Shown piece after piece: positions 25,501 through 38,777 of a stretch of 64,000 nt of DNA (positions within the stretch are counted from its first letter, which is position 1; every line of letters begins with the position of its first letter). The DNA comes from Quillaja saponaria (Eukaryota; Streptophyta; Magnoliopsida; Fabales; Quillajaceae), in contig CM055606.1 in assembly GCA_029379385.1 (NCBI GenBank), positions 1,426,001 to 1,490,000 of the forward strand, written 5' to 3'. The notes below the pieces were generated by a model that searched no databases, was not told the DNA's origin, and saw only the letters and a list, made by a program, of their open reading frames with translations. A program made the translations under genes and the position numbers.

Positions 25501-25899
25501 ATCTCACCAAAGAATGAATCTTATCACCTTTGCCTCTATAATTGTTTCAAATTTGGAAAAAGATTATGTCATTGAATCTAGAGAAATATGAATAGGAAAA
25601 GAAAAGGAAAAATATTTTCTTTCTTTTAATTGAAATGAAAAATTAATTTGAACAGAGAGAAGAGATTGCCAAGAAAAATTAAAAGGAAATGAAGATTTCC
25701 TTTCACGTGATTCATAAGCGCGTGAATGTTTTTATATTTAAGTCAATCAGCATAATTGCTACATAAGCTGCGGAGACATAGGAAAAAACCGGAGGAGGAT
25801 AGCGAAATGAGGTCGGAATGAAATTGAAATTCAAATGAAATGTAAATTTTGCCCAAATGAAATTCTTATTAAATTCACGCGTAGTAGTCATGAAATCCG
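22561..25899. other. AT-rich gene-free spacer
   Basis: No coding region, RNA gene or clear transposon was recognised. Two short perfect hairpins sit side by side at 24462-24492 (arms GCCAAAGT/ACTTTGGC) and just after it (TTCTCAAT/ATTGAGAA). The small frames at 24558-24797 and 25004-25213 match nothing known to me. Confidence 0.5.
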
Positions 25900-26442
25900 T
25901 GTAGTAGTAGTCATCGTCTTCGTTGTAGAGAGAGAAAGAGAAAGAGTGAGTGAGTTACCTTTTCTTCTTCTTGGTTTTTCGTTTTCTAAGTGAGAGAAAG
26001 TGCTAGTTTTTAGAGAGAGAAAGCGCCTGCGTCTTCGGCATTTCCGCCAGGAAAAGTTAAAAGCTTGAGCTTGCTTAAAAGGTGGAAGGTCCTATGAATA
26101 TGTACTCTTTTGGACTTGGCTAAATTGCTCTGGTCGGCCATTTCTGATTTGCTTCTAAGTTCAGATGGTGACTACTCGCAAGGTATTCCCTAATGGACCC
26201 AAGTGATTTTTATTGTTTAAGATAAAGTAAAGAACTTTGCTTTTGAATGCTATTGTTAATTTTTATATATATGCTTTTGTTTTCATTTTGGTTTTGCTAT
26301 GGCTGATTATAGGGTTTGATTCCTAGTGTTTTTTTTCTGCTGAAATTAAATTGGGTTGAACTTGGATTGGGGATTTAGAAGCTTTTGGACTGGTAAATAT
26401 TTAGGGTCATATTGAATACTATAGTACATTCGTTGAAGCAAA
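25900..26442 (+). promoter_or_regulatory. bZIP gene 5' leader with GA tract and two upstream ORFs
   Basis: A GA-rich tract occupies about 25925-25955, typical of plant 5' leaders. A ten-codon upstream ORF (ATG at 26094, stop at 26121-26123) and a 14-codon one (ATG at 26165, stop at 26204-26206) precede the main start. A plausible leader intron begins after CGCAAG at 26182 (GTATTC); if it ends at the TTTAG before 26403, the second upstream ORF would instead run past and overlap the main ATG out of frame. Transcript ends are unknown. Confidence 0.45.
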
Positions 26443-29642
<3,200 letters not shown>

Positions 29643-30299
29643 ATTTTGAAGGGTCAACTGCACTTGGTGTTTCTTGTCTTTGCATTTCTGGATTTTATAT
29701 TTATTAGTAGCACTCATGCATTCATTCATAGTTTTACTTTTCCAACAAGACGTTTAAAAGTTGTAGAGATCATGAAATTGATCTGCATTGTAGGAAATCA
29801 TATAGAAGTCCTAATTCTCGGACCATATCATATTTTATTTCAGTATATATTTTGGAAGTTGAACGATAGACATGATTTGTTCTATTACAACGTTCTACGA
29901 GTTATAAGAATTTCTTGCCTTAACTGGTAATTTATTCCTGACAATATAGAGGTTCATTCTAGCAGACTACCATCTGAATGCTACTTTTGTTTGGAGTAAA
30001 CTATAAAATCCAATGAAAACATCCATTCTTGTTTGACGTGGTGCAGTTATCTGGTTGTTCTCTTTCTGAAAATCAAAACGAGGCCTTTAGTAATAAAGTC
30101 GTTTCCATGTTTTTGTTTTTGGATTCATGCATGCAAAACATATCTTTCCTACTCCCTCGACATGGATGGGTATTTTCCATTTGCCAGTTGGATCTGCAGG
30201 GAACTGTAATGATAATAGTAACGCTAATCAGCTTGTAATAACAGTCCCATTAGTTCATAGTTGTATTTGATGCTAAAAATAGGTTCATGCTTTGTGACG
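29643..30299 (+). other. bZIP 3' untranslated region and spacer
   Basis: This is the probable 3' untranslated region of the bZIP gene followed by spacer. The open frames at 29646-29930 and 30029-30238 resemble no protein I know. Confidence 0.5.
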
Positions 30300-30650
30300 G
30301 CACCGTCTGTTTAAAAACTAACATTTTATTAACAGAGGGAAGTGAGACTTTGGTAAAATTCACCATGTTAATGGTTTCTGTACACGTACCTTCTCGCTGG
30401 TTGCATGGATCTTGCACTAACAGAGAGAGGTAGTACTTAGTAGATTCTTTCGCCTGCCTCATTTTACTGGATGCACATGTCTTCCACTAACCACCATTTT
30501 ACTGGTTCCACATGCCTTGCTCTAATAGGAGGTGAGGTCCATTATTTTCTATATAGGATTTACCTCCTATTAGTGAGTTTATCTTACACGTAACATTTTA
30601 CTAGTTGCACAGACCTTAGCACTAATACATGAAAGTGGGGCACACCTAAT
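30300..30650. repeat. Degenerate short tandem repeat (CATTTTACTGG... units)
   Basis: Four to five units of about 65-110 bases share the pattern CATTTTACTGGTTGCACA followed by CTTGCACTAATAGAG-like sequence. Clear copies begin near 30323, 30385, 30460, 30495 and 30595, with substitutions and indels. Confidence 0.5.
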
Positions 30651-30729
30651 TCCTTTCTGTGAAGCTGTGTACACAATATAGAATTTCTTATCTTTATTAT
30701 TTAAATAAAAATAAAAAGTTATAACATAT

Positions 30730-30813
30730 GTCAGGATGGCCGAGTGGTCTAAGGCGCCAGACTCAAGTTCTGGTCCTCGTGAGAGGGCGTGGGTTCAAAT
30801 CCCACTTCTGACA
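30730..30813 (+). tRNA. trnL-CAA: tRNA-Leu (anticodon CAA), intronless
   Basis: An 84-base cloverleaf. The acceptor stem pairs GTCAGGA with TTCTGAC, with discriminator A at 30813. The D-arm A box is TGGCCGAGTGG. The anticodon stem CCAGA/TCTGG encloses loop CTCAAGT, anticodon CAA. A long variable arm marks a leucine tRNA. The T-arm B box is GGTTCAAATCC. No intron interrupts the anticodon loop and CCA is not encoded, as expected of a nuclear gene. Confidence 0.95.
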
Positions 30814-30824
30814 ATAATAATTTA

Positions 30825-30828
30825 TTTT
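30825..30828 (+). terminator. RNA polymerase III terminator (TTTT)
   Basis: The first run of four Ts lies about 12 bases after the mature tRNA-Leu end, in TTTATTTTATT. It is the expected Pol III stop. Confidence 0.6.
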
Positions 30829-30882
30829 ATTGCCTAATTCCTTCTTCGCTGAAAACGGTGTTAAAAGCGTCGTTTCATTCGA

Positions 30883-31087
30883 AAACCCTACTACCACTGT
30901 CTAATTCCTTTGGGTTCAAATCCCACTTCTGGCAAATATTTTTTTTTTTTTTTTTTGTTGGTTAATTCCTTCTTCGCTGAAAACGGTGTTAAAAACGTCG
31001 TTTCATTCGGAAACCCTACAGCCACTGCCTAATTCCTTCTTCGCTAAAACGGTGTTTAAAAAAATGTCGTTTCATTCGAAAACCCTA
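30883..31087 (+). promoter_or_regulatory. Three telo-box motifs upstream of DUS3
   Basis: AAACCCTA occurs at 30883-30890, 31011-31018 and 31080-31087, once in each repeat unit. Telo-boxes are common upstream of plant genes for translation and ribosome/tRNA function. The regulatory role here is inferred from motif and position only. Confidence 0.45.
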
Positions 31088-31165
31088 CAAGGCTACAACC
31101 ACTACCAATAAACTGGAAGTAGGAGCTTCCACAACCGGAAAGTAACAAACTCAACACGTCCTATA

Positions 31166-34100
31166 ATGGATGACGCTCAGAAGGAAATCGTCGAACGTCC
31201 GAAAATTTTGGAAGACCAACCATTGACGAACTCGAACGGAGTAGTTCAACAAACTCCGGAAGAGCTTGTAGCCAGAGCCATAGCTCCAGTGAAGAAGGAG
31301 TATCTGCGTCCTCCACCTGCTCGACCTTCCTCTACCACTCAGAAAGACGGTGTTTCCGATACCAATGATAAGGCTTCTGTTCAATCCAGTTTGGTTAAGG
31401 AGAAGAAGTCGAAGCGCCAGCTTAAACGTGAACGCCGTCAGGTATTCTCTTCCTCTATACTTTTCCTTTTGTTGTAAAGTGTGCATTTTTGTAATTCTGA
31501 TGAGATTGAAGTTTGAACTGAATTGATGGGTTTATTAGGTTGAACTTTAAGATTTTTTTTTCTTTGTTGAATCCTGACTTTGTTTAATGATTTCGCAATT
31601 TTTTGAGATGTATATGAGAAATCCGAATCTAGAAATATGATGATTTTTCATTTTAGTATAATTATATTCCCACTAAAAGAATATTGGTGATAGGAAAGAG
31701 TTTTATTTTGGACTAATGCAGCTTCTGAATACTGTTGGTAATGGCTTTTTGATAATTTGAACACCTTTCTCTATCTTGTGTAGATTACTGATATACTGTG
31801 TCTTGTTCGTATAAGTTCGTGTTTGTACTTTCTAAGCTTTGAGGTTACTGCAGTTGTAAGTTTCAAATCTTACTGACTATGGGAGTGTTTCTTTGGCCTT
31901 GAAGGAGCAGAAGTCTGCACGAAATATATGCCCTGTGATAGCGAAGACAGGAGATATTAGTGCGTGCTCTTATAACGAGAAATGTCGCTTCAGCCATGAC
32001 TTGGAAGCCTTTAAGGCTCAGGTAGTGGCATATGCAATTCCTCACACTGCAGTTTGTATATTGGATGGGTTAATATTCTGTGGAATACAATTTCAATCCT
32101 TATGAAAACATAAATTTTTTTTAATGCAGAGACCAGATGATTTAGAGGGAGAATGTCCCTTCTTCAAATCTGAAAGGTCCTGCCCTTATGGCTGGGCATG
32201 TAGGTTTTCTAGTACACATATAGATGGTGTTCCTGATGGCAATCTGAATAGTCTGAAGAAATGTTCTGAGATAAATGGGTTGAAGAAAGACGTTCAAAAG
32301 CTTCTGTGGAAAAATAAGAAGTGCTTCCCCAAGGCAGATGCCAAACTCAAAGATCTTGGGCTTCTGGTACAGCATTTTTCTTTTTCATTTTCCAAACTAT
32401 AAATCATCTCCTGTTTCCCTCCATAGTCAGATATCTCTGTCAGCATGTGGGTGCACACTCAAGAGTTTCTGTTTTCATATCCTTTGCTTCAATTCTTTAA
32501 AGGGTAGCTAGTGATCTTATATACTAATTTATGATCAAAAGGCGAATCGAGTTATAAAGCTTGTATCTAATTTAAGACTTAAATTGGTTTATTTGTATGT
32601 ACTTTGTTGAATTAGTGAACTGATTGGATTTAAAGACCTACTTTTCGTCAACATGCTGCCACTTTTTCTTGCTGATTGTTTCTTTGTTTGAATTTCAAGA
32701 TGGATTTACAATGGGTAACAAAATACCACAATATTTCATTGGATTCAAATTCAACATTTTGAAAGAGATCTTCTCTGGAATTACTATATTAGAAGGTCCT
32801 CTTTGGTTAAAATCCTCCCCCACCCCCCATGTGTTTTGATTTCTATTTATTGTTTTTCTTGACAATTTTATATCATATTCCAGGGGCCAGCTAAGTCAAA
32901 AAAGAAAAACTTGGAAGATGAGGAGGGTGAAAAATCTGATTTGAATAATCATCACTGCCCTGATGGTAATGGCTCGTGTGAAGTGACCCATCACCCAGTC
33001 ACTAAAATTGAATGCTTTGCAGAAGCCTCTCAAGAGGCTGATGGAGATGGAGAATTTGAATCTGATGTACTACGTCCTTCAAAGAAACCAAAATCTACAA
33101 GTGAAGAGAATTGTGCTCTCAGTGAAGCTCAAAATGAAGGTCCTACCATTGCCTACAGCTGTTCATTTCCTTGTCCAAAATGGTTTGTAAGGTCTAGTAT
33201 CTTGTTGTTCTAAAATTTATTCATCTTAACATACATCAGGCTTGAGTGACATTGGGCAAACTCTTGGGGCAAACTGTAATCAAGCTGAACCAGGAGATGA
33301 AAGTGAGTTTATACCTCCAGAAGCGGATAGAAGCCTGAAGTTACACCCACGTGAAAAGATGCTAATTGATTTTAGAGAGAAATTATATCTTGCACCACTG
33401 ACCACTGTTGGTAATCTTCCTTTCCGAAGGGTTTGCAAAGTATTAGGAGCTGACGTAACATGTGGTGAAATGGCGATGTGTACTAATCTCTTGCAGGTAT
33501 GATGTAGCGGTTCTAGTACCTCATAATTGTTTTTTTTAATTTTTTTTATCCACAATTTGAAGTATATCTTTCAGATATTTATGTGGCAACATATATGTAT
33601 CTTTAACATTTTGGCTGATGAATTTAATGCTTCCTGAAGCTGTGATCCGGAAAGCCTCTCTCTCTGGGGTTAATGTTTTTTCTTTTCTTCACTTCCTTTT
33701 GCCTATTATTTTCTGTTCTGTTGTGTAATTTATTTTTCTCATTTATGTAGTTTATGCTTCAATTTGCAGTTGAATGAGATCTTTAATTTGGCTGCAATTC
33801 ATTTTACTTATAGGGTCAAGCTTCAGAATGGGCACTACTAAGGAGACACTCATCTGAAGATTTATTTGGGGTTCAGATATGTGGGGCATATCCTGATACC
33901 GTGGCACGGACTGTTGAACTAATAGAGCAAGAATGCACAGTAGACTTTATTGATATTAACATGGGGTGTCCCATTGATATTGTTGTGAACAAGGGTGCTG
34001 GATCAGCTCTTCTTACAAAACCAATGCGAATGAAGAGTATTATAGAAGTGGCTTCAGGCATAGTTGACAAACCAATAACTGTCAAGGTACTCATTAATAT

Positions 34101-35736
34101 TTTATGCTAGTTTTATGCAATTGCAGAGATTGTTCGATTTGATGGTGTCAATTATGCTAGTGGAATGCAATTGCTCAATTCTGTCCTCAGGATTTTTCAA
34201 ATGTTCTCTTCTCCTGCTTTTATTTCTCATTTTCCTGCATTTTGGCTTTCCTCATAAAGCTTGTTCAAGATTAATTATACTGTTGCTTGTCTGTTGCAAA
34301 AGGTGCGGATAGGATATTTTGAAGGGAAAAGTCGCATTGATTCTCTGATCGCAGACATTGGCTGCTGGGGAGCCAGTGCTATAACAATACACGGTCGATC
34401 ACGTCAACAACGCTATAGCAAGCTTGCTGATTGGGAATACATATACCAATGTGCCAGAAAGTCCCCCAACAATTTGCAAGTCCTGGGAAATGGGGATGTC
34501 TTTTCATTTTTGGACTGGAATATACACAAGGCTGAATGCCCTGAGCTCAGTTCATGCATGGTTGCTCGTGGAGCACTGATAAAGGTTTGTCTAGTTGAGC
34601 AAGATACTTCTTTCTCACTTTTCCAAGTATACCCTCTGATATTGTATATTAATGCAAAGTATATTGTTGTCAACTTATCTTGTCCTTCATTGAAGCTGTA
34701 GTTTCCAACACTGATCACTACTAATTTGTTTTGCAGCCTTGGATATTTACTGAAATCAAAGAACAGAGACATTGGGACATTAGTTCTGGTGAAAGGTTAA
34801 GAATTATGAAGGATTTTGTACATTTTGGCCTTGAGCATTGGGGTTCTGATACAAAAGGTATAGTTGATTATCTGTATTCACCCTTTTTTTTTTTTGGTTA
34901 GAGTAGTAATACAAGCATAGGAGGTTTAGTTGTTCTTATCTGAATACAGAACTAAGATTGTTTAAGTTGCTTTTAATTGTTCATCTCTTCGCCAAGTCGA
35001 GAACAGCCTTGGTCTGTATACTTGAAAGAGATAGTGGCACTTGGACACTTTTTTCAAACTCCGCCTTGGACTCTACTTGAATAATATTTGCATGCATAAC
35101 TATTCGGTCTACACTGTTGCGGGGTATTGTGAGTGAATGCTGGGAAGTTCAAGACTTCAAGTAACAGTGGAAGCTCCCTCATTCATAGGATTTCTTTTTA
35201 GCAAGAAGCACTACTGAGCTTATCAAATCTATTTGAAATAACGCTAAAAAATATACTTATATTATTCAATTATTAGTCTTTTACTGATAGAGATTTACTT
35301 TCCTTGGTTGCTCAAGAAATTCTGACTTGGTTACTTATTTAAATAATTATTTAGGGGTTTATGTTTTTATGTGTCACAGGAGTAGAGACTACTAGGCGTT
35401 TCTTGTTGGAATGGCTTAGCTACACGTCTAGATACATACCAGTTGGCCTACTAGATGTAGTCCCACAACGACTTAACTGGCGATCACCATTTTATTTTGG
35501 GCGTGATGACCTTGAGACCCTAATGGTCTCTGATTCTGCAGCTGACTGGGTATGAAATTATCTTTTACCTTGTTTTAATACTGTCCAGATTATGCTGAAA
35601 TGATGTAGTATGGTTATTCTTCCCTTCATCTATGCAGATACGGATATCCGAGATGTTACTTGGCAAGGTTCCAGATGGCTTCACTTTTGCACCAAAGCAT
35701 AAGTCAAATGCTTACGACAGGGCTGAAAATGGCTGA
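31166..35736 (+). CDS. DUS3: tRNA-dihydrouridine(47) synthase 3-like, CCCH zinc finger
   Basis: Ten exons: 31166-31441, 31905-32021, 32130-32366, 32884-33139, 33240-33496, 33814-34086, 34303-34584, 34737-34857, 35380-35549 and 35638-35736, about 695 residues, as expected for plant Dus3. The protein reduces uridine to dihydrouridine in tRNA (D-loop/variable position 47) using FMN and NAD(P)H. Exons 2-3 encode two CCCH zinc fingers ([11 protein letters not shown] and [13 protein letters not shown]). An acidic linker follows in exon 4. The TIM-barrel begins [16 protein letters not shown]. The catalytic cysteine is in [17 protein letters not shown] (about Cys433), and [14 protein letters not shown] is the FMN/phosphate-side block. 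The C-terminus [16 protein letters not shown] is conserved. The 3' border of exon 4 is uncertain: GAAG/GTCCTA (33139) keeps frame but is a weak donor; in-frame alternatives lie up to about 33197. Confidence 0.93.
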
Positions 35737-36547
35737 GTCCTCAATTTTCTTATTTCCTTGCTTCAGAGTTTCTTTCTTGTCCTTTGCTCACTCAAAAGGA
35801 AATTTGTTGTAGCAAGGCAATGGATTGATGGCTACGTGCTCGGATAAATTTACAATCCCTATATGTTTCCTTTATAACATTCTGCCATAATTTAAAAGGG
35901 CAAGTTCACCATTGACCTTCAATTTTGAAGCTGTTATCTATGTGCGAAACTTTGCAACTGTAATAGAGAAATATATAATCTTCATAATGTTGAAATCTAA
36001 CCCAGAATTGAATTGGAGTGGTGCAATGTCATTCATGAGGAATATTATTTTTTTAATGTAATTTTCATAATGTTGAAATCTATGGAATTCATCACTGGAA
36101 CATGTGGGTCACTCGTTGTACAGCTGTAGTTGATACTGAGAAAATGGACTTTCATTTATTACCATATTCATATAGAAACTGGAAAGGCAACATATACAAA
36201 TGGGCTATGGAGCCAGGACATATGATAGGACGAGATGGGGGATGCCTCTCGTAACCAAGATTATAATTAACTCAAATCTTAATTAAAGCAGTGCTGACTC
36301 TGATTCATCTTAGAAACAGAACCTTGTGGAATCCAAACTCTGAAATTAGATGGAGCTGTTAGATAGCATGCAAGTTTCTGTAAAGGAAGACCTCTCGAAG
36401 CGTACAAATCTACCATCATTATTAGACGAGTGTGATTCATTGACATCCTGTGATCATGACCCTTCCAGCATTTCAATCTGCATCTTTGTGAACAGAGATT
36501 GGTTCTTCAAAAGTACCAAAATCCAGGGGGGACCAAAAAAGTTTTAG
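35737..36547. other. DUS3 3' untranslated region and spacer
   Basis: The start is the likely 3' untranslated region of DUS3. A minus-strand frame at 36476-36279 and a + frame at 36350-36547 overlap each other and match no known protein. No gene is supported. Confidence 0.5.
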
Positions 36548-36701
36548 CCTTGTTCAGCCATGGAAAACATTTTACATTTTCCATTTTCCATTTTCCATCT
36601 CCAAATACGGGTTGAAAACAACAAAAAAGTGTCTCCTTAAAAATTTAACAAAATTGCTATTTGAAGATGAAAAACTATTATTCTCCATAACTAAACAGAC
36701 C
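36548..36701. mobile_element. Short MITE-like element
   Basis: Left end CCTTGTTCAGCCATGGAAAA and right end, on the minus strand, GGTCTGTTTAGTTATGGAGA form imperfect inverted repeats. The direct repeat TTTAG flanks it at 36543-36547 and 36702-36706. The interior starts with a small TTTTCCA array (about 36573-36599). Confidence 0.5.
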
Positions 36702-37124
36702 TTTAGTTTGAGAACTCACCCTTAACGATAACTGACACGGCCTGAAACTTTTTCCAAGGCCAAAACAATGTTATGTAAAGTCTATAAAGTTCATAATCAT
36801 TGTCAATGTGAGGAAAACTCCCAACCATACAGATGTTAGGCAAAATTAAGAGCTAGCCAACAAGTGGATAAGCATAACATTCCAAAATCAAAAAAAAAAA
36901 AAAAAGTTTGAGGCACATAATACTATAGTTAGATCGTCCAGACCAATTGTCACTCACCCCACCATGTATCCAATACTGATGCTCGATTGTAGATAGCTTC
37001 TTTCCCCCAGCTGCAGGTACTGAATAATTAAAGAAACATCACAGATAAAGACAACCACCAAAGAGTATGACTTTCATCTTTCTGATTTCAGTTTGTTTGA
37101 ACCACAAAAAATAACCTACCCTCT
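36702..37124. other. Amidophosphoribosyltransferase 3' untranslated region and spacer
   Basis: The upper part is the likely 3' untranslated region of the minus-strand gene. DUS3 and this gene are convergent. Nothing else was recognised. Confidence 0.55.
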
Positions 37125-38777
37125 TCACTTCAACTGTTTAACTTGTTTAACCTGTTTAATTACTCTAGGATCGACAGGGTAATTACCCGAGAAGCAAGCA
37201 TAACAGTAATTAGGGGAATCATCACCCAATAATTTCTTCAAGCTACCGATTGGTAGAAAAGCAAGAGAATCCGACCCAATGAACTGCCTAATCTCCTCCA
37301 CATCCATCCTATTAGAAATCAACTCCTCAGAACTTGGTGTGTCCACTCCATAATAACAAGATGCAATTATTGGCGGGCTAGCAATTCTCATGTGAACCTC
37401 CTTGGCACCTGCCTCTTTTATCATCCTTACAATCTTCGAAGATGTAGTTCCCCTCACAATTGAGTCATCCACAACCACAACCTTCTTCCCTTCCAATACT
37501 GCACGGACAGGTGACAGCTTGAGCTTTACTCCAAAGTCCCTAATCTTTTGAGATGGCTCAATGAAAGTCCTCCCAACATAGTGAGATCTAATCAAACCCT
37601 GCTGAAAAGCAACCCCAGCTTTGGCTGCATAACCAATGGCCGCAACAACACCAGAATCAGGCACTGCAATGACAACATCACAATCAACTGGGCTTTCAGT
37701 GGCCAGTATCTCCCCAAACTTCCTTCGAGATTCATACACGGACATTCCATAGACCACCGAATTGGGCAATGAAAAATATATATGCTCAAAGATACATTGT
37801 TTTGGTTGTGGATGAGCCATTAGGCAAAGTGATTGAAGCCCATTTTTGTCCACCACCAAAACTTCACCTGGGTTCACCTCCCTCTCATATGTGGCTTCAA
37901 TCAAATCAAGGGCACAAGTTTCAGAGGCAAAAACTATAGCACCGTTGCTCCTCCTACCCATAACCAAAGGTCGAAAACCAAAAGGGTCTCTCACTGCAAC
38001 CAGCTTATCTTCTGTAACGAACACCATTGAATAAGCCCCCTCAAGCTGCTCGCAGGCATCAACAATCCTCAAAAGGAAAGGCCTGTGCCGTGAAGTCGCA
38101 ATAAGGTGAAGAACAACCTCCGTGTCGGAACTGGTATTAAATATGGATCCATTATCTTCAAGCTTCGCCCTTAAAACACGATAATTTACCAAATTTCCGT
38201 TGTGGGCAACCCCAACAGACCCAAACCGGTACCCTGCAACGAAAGGTTGAACATTCTTCAGCATAGACGAACCTGCTGTTGAGTACCGAACATGCCCAAT
38301 AGCCAAATCACCGGGTAATTGATCGAGCTTAGACTCGTTGAACACTTCAGAGACAAGCCCAACTCCGGTTATCGTTTGAAGCAAGTTATCATTCACGGCG
38401 ACAATACCAGCGCCTTCTTGGCCACGGTGCTGGAGGGCGTGCAGGGCCAAGTAACAGAGACGAGAGGCTTCTGGGTCGCCGTATATACCTACGACACCGC
38501 ACTCTTCGCGTGGCTTTTCGTCATCATCGTAATAGACAGAAATGTCAAATGGGTTCGGTTTATTTTCATAGCTGAGGTCGGAATTCGGGTTTTTGCATGA
38601 TATAATGGAAAGTGTTTTGTGGGTCTGTCTGAAAGAAGAGGCGGCGGGGAAAAGAGCGGGTTTGAGAGGGAAAGAGGGTTTTGTGAGGGTTTTGGGGAAG
38701 AAAGAGATAAAGCTGTCAGATGGGTTCTGACGTAGAGTAGAGGATGATGACAAATGAGAGAGATTGGTGGCAGCCAT
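37125..38777 (-). CDS. ASE: Amidophosphoribosyltransferase, chloroplastic (GPAT/PurF)
   Basis: A single uninterrupted 550-codon frame, as in the intronless plant family. The enzyme makes 5-phosphoribosylamine from PRPP and glutamine, the committed step of de novo purine synthesis, in plastids. The first ~60 residues are Ser/Thr-rich and act as a transit peptide; an acidic stretch follows. Cys93 in EECGVVGIYG is the N-terminal nucleophile of the class II glutamine amidotransferase domain, so a propeptide must be removed. HALQHRGQEGAG (112-123) and AHNGNLVN (191-198) follow. The PRPP-binding loop VVVVDDSIVRGTTSSK is at 433-448. Cys328, Cys474, Cys525 and Cys528 match the four ligands of the 4Fe-4S cluster in Bacillus-type PurF. 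The ATG at 38777-38775 is the first in frame and gives a sensible transit peptide. Identity is secure; the paralogue number is not. Confidence 0.97.
   Translation of the reverse strand: MAATNLSHLSSSSTLRQNPSDSFISFFPKTLTKPSFPLKPALFPAASSFRQTHKTLSIISCKNPNSDLSYENKPNPFDISVYYDDDEKPREECGVVGIYGDPEASRLCYLALHALQHRGQEGAGIVAVNDNLLQTITGVGLVSEVFNESKLDQLPGDLAIGHVRYSTAGSSMLKNVQPFVAGYRFGSVGVAHNGNLVNYRVLRAKLEDNGSIFNTSSDTEVVLHLIATSRHRPFLLRIVDACEQLEGAYSMVFVTEDKLVAVRDPFGFRPLVMGRRSNGAIVFASETCALDLIEATYEREVNPGEVLVVDKNGLQSLCLMAHPQPKQCIFEHIYFSLPNSVVYGMSVYESRRKFGEILATESPVDCDVVIAVPDSGVVAAIGYAAKAGVAFQQGLIRSHYVGRTFIEPSQKIRDFGVKLKLSPVRAVLEGKKVVVVDDSIVRGTTSSKIVRMIKEAGAKEVHMRIASPPIIASCYYGVDTPSSEELISNRMDVEEIRQFIGSDSLAFLPIGSLKKLLGDDSPNYCYACFSGNYPVDPRVIKQVKQVKQLK

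Larger units (their letters stand above)
30790..31090 (+). repeat. Tandem duplication carrying the tRNA 3' end and DUS3 upstream unit
   Basis: The block TTCAAATCCCACTTCTG of the tRNA T-arm/acceptor recurs at 30911-30935, 24 of 25 bases matching except that GACA is GGCA. A following unit, CTAATTCCTTCTTCGCT then AAACGGTGTT and CGTTTCATTCG to AAACCCTA, appears three times (about 30833-30890, 30961-31018 and 31027-31087). The second tRNA piece lacks A box and anticodon and cannot be a tRNA. Confidence 0.85.

Noticed and set aside
30911..30935. Second tRNA gene after tRNA-Leu
   Set aside because: Only the T-arm and 3' acceptor strand are present; there is no D-arm, anticodon arm or 5' acceptor strand.
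36279..36547. Overlapping frames on both strands as a small gene between DUS3 and the purine gene
   Set aside because: No recognisable domain, no splice-compatible partner exons, and both strands are open equally.
37548..38600. Plus-strand frames within the amidophosphoribosyltransferase gene
   Set aside because: Antisense shadows of a strongly supported minus-strand enzyme.
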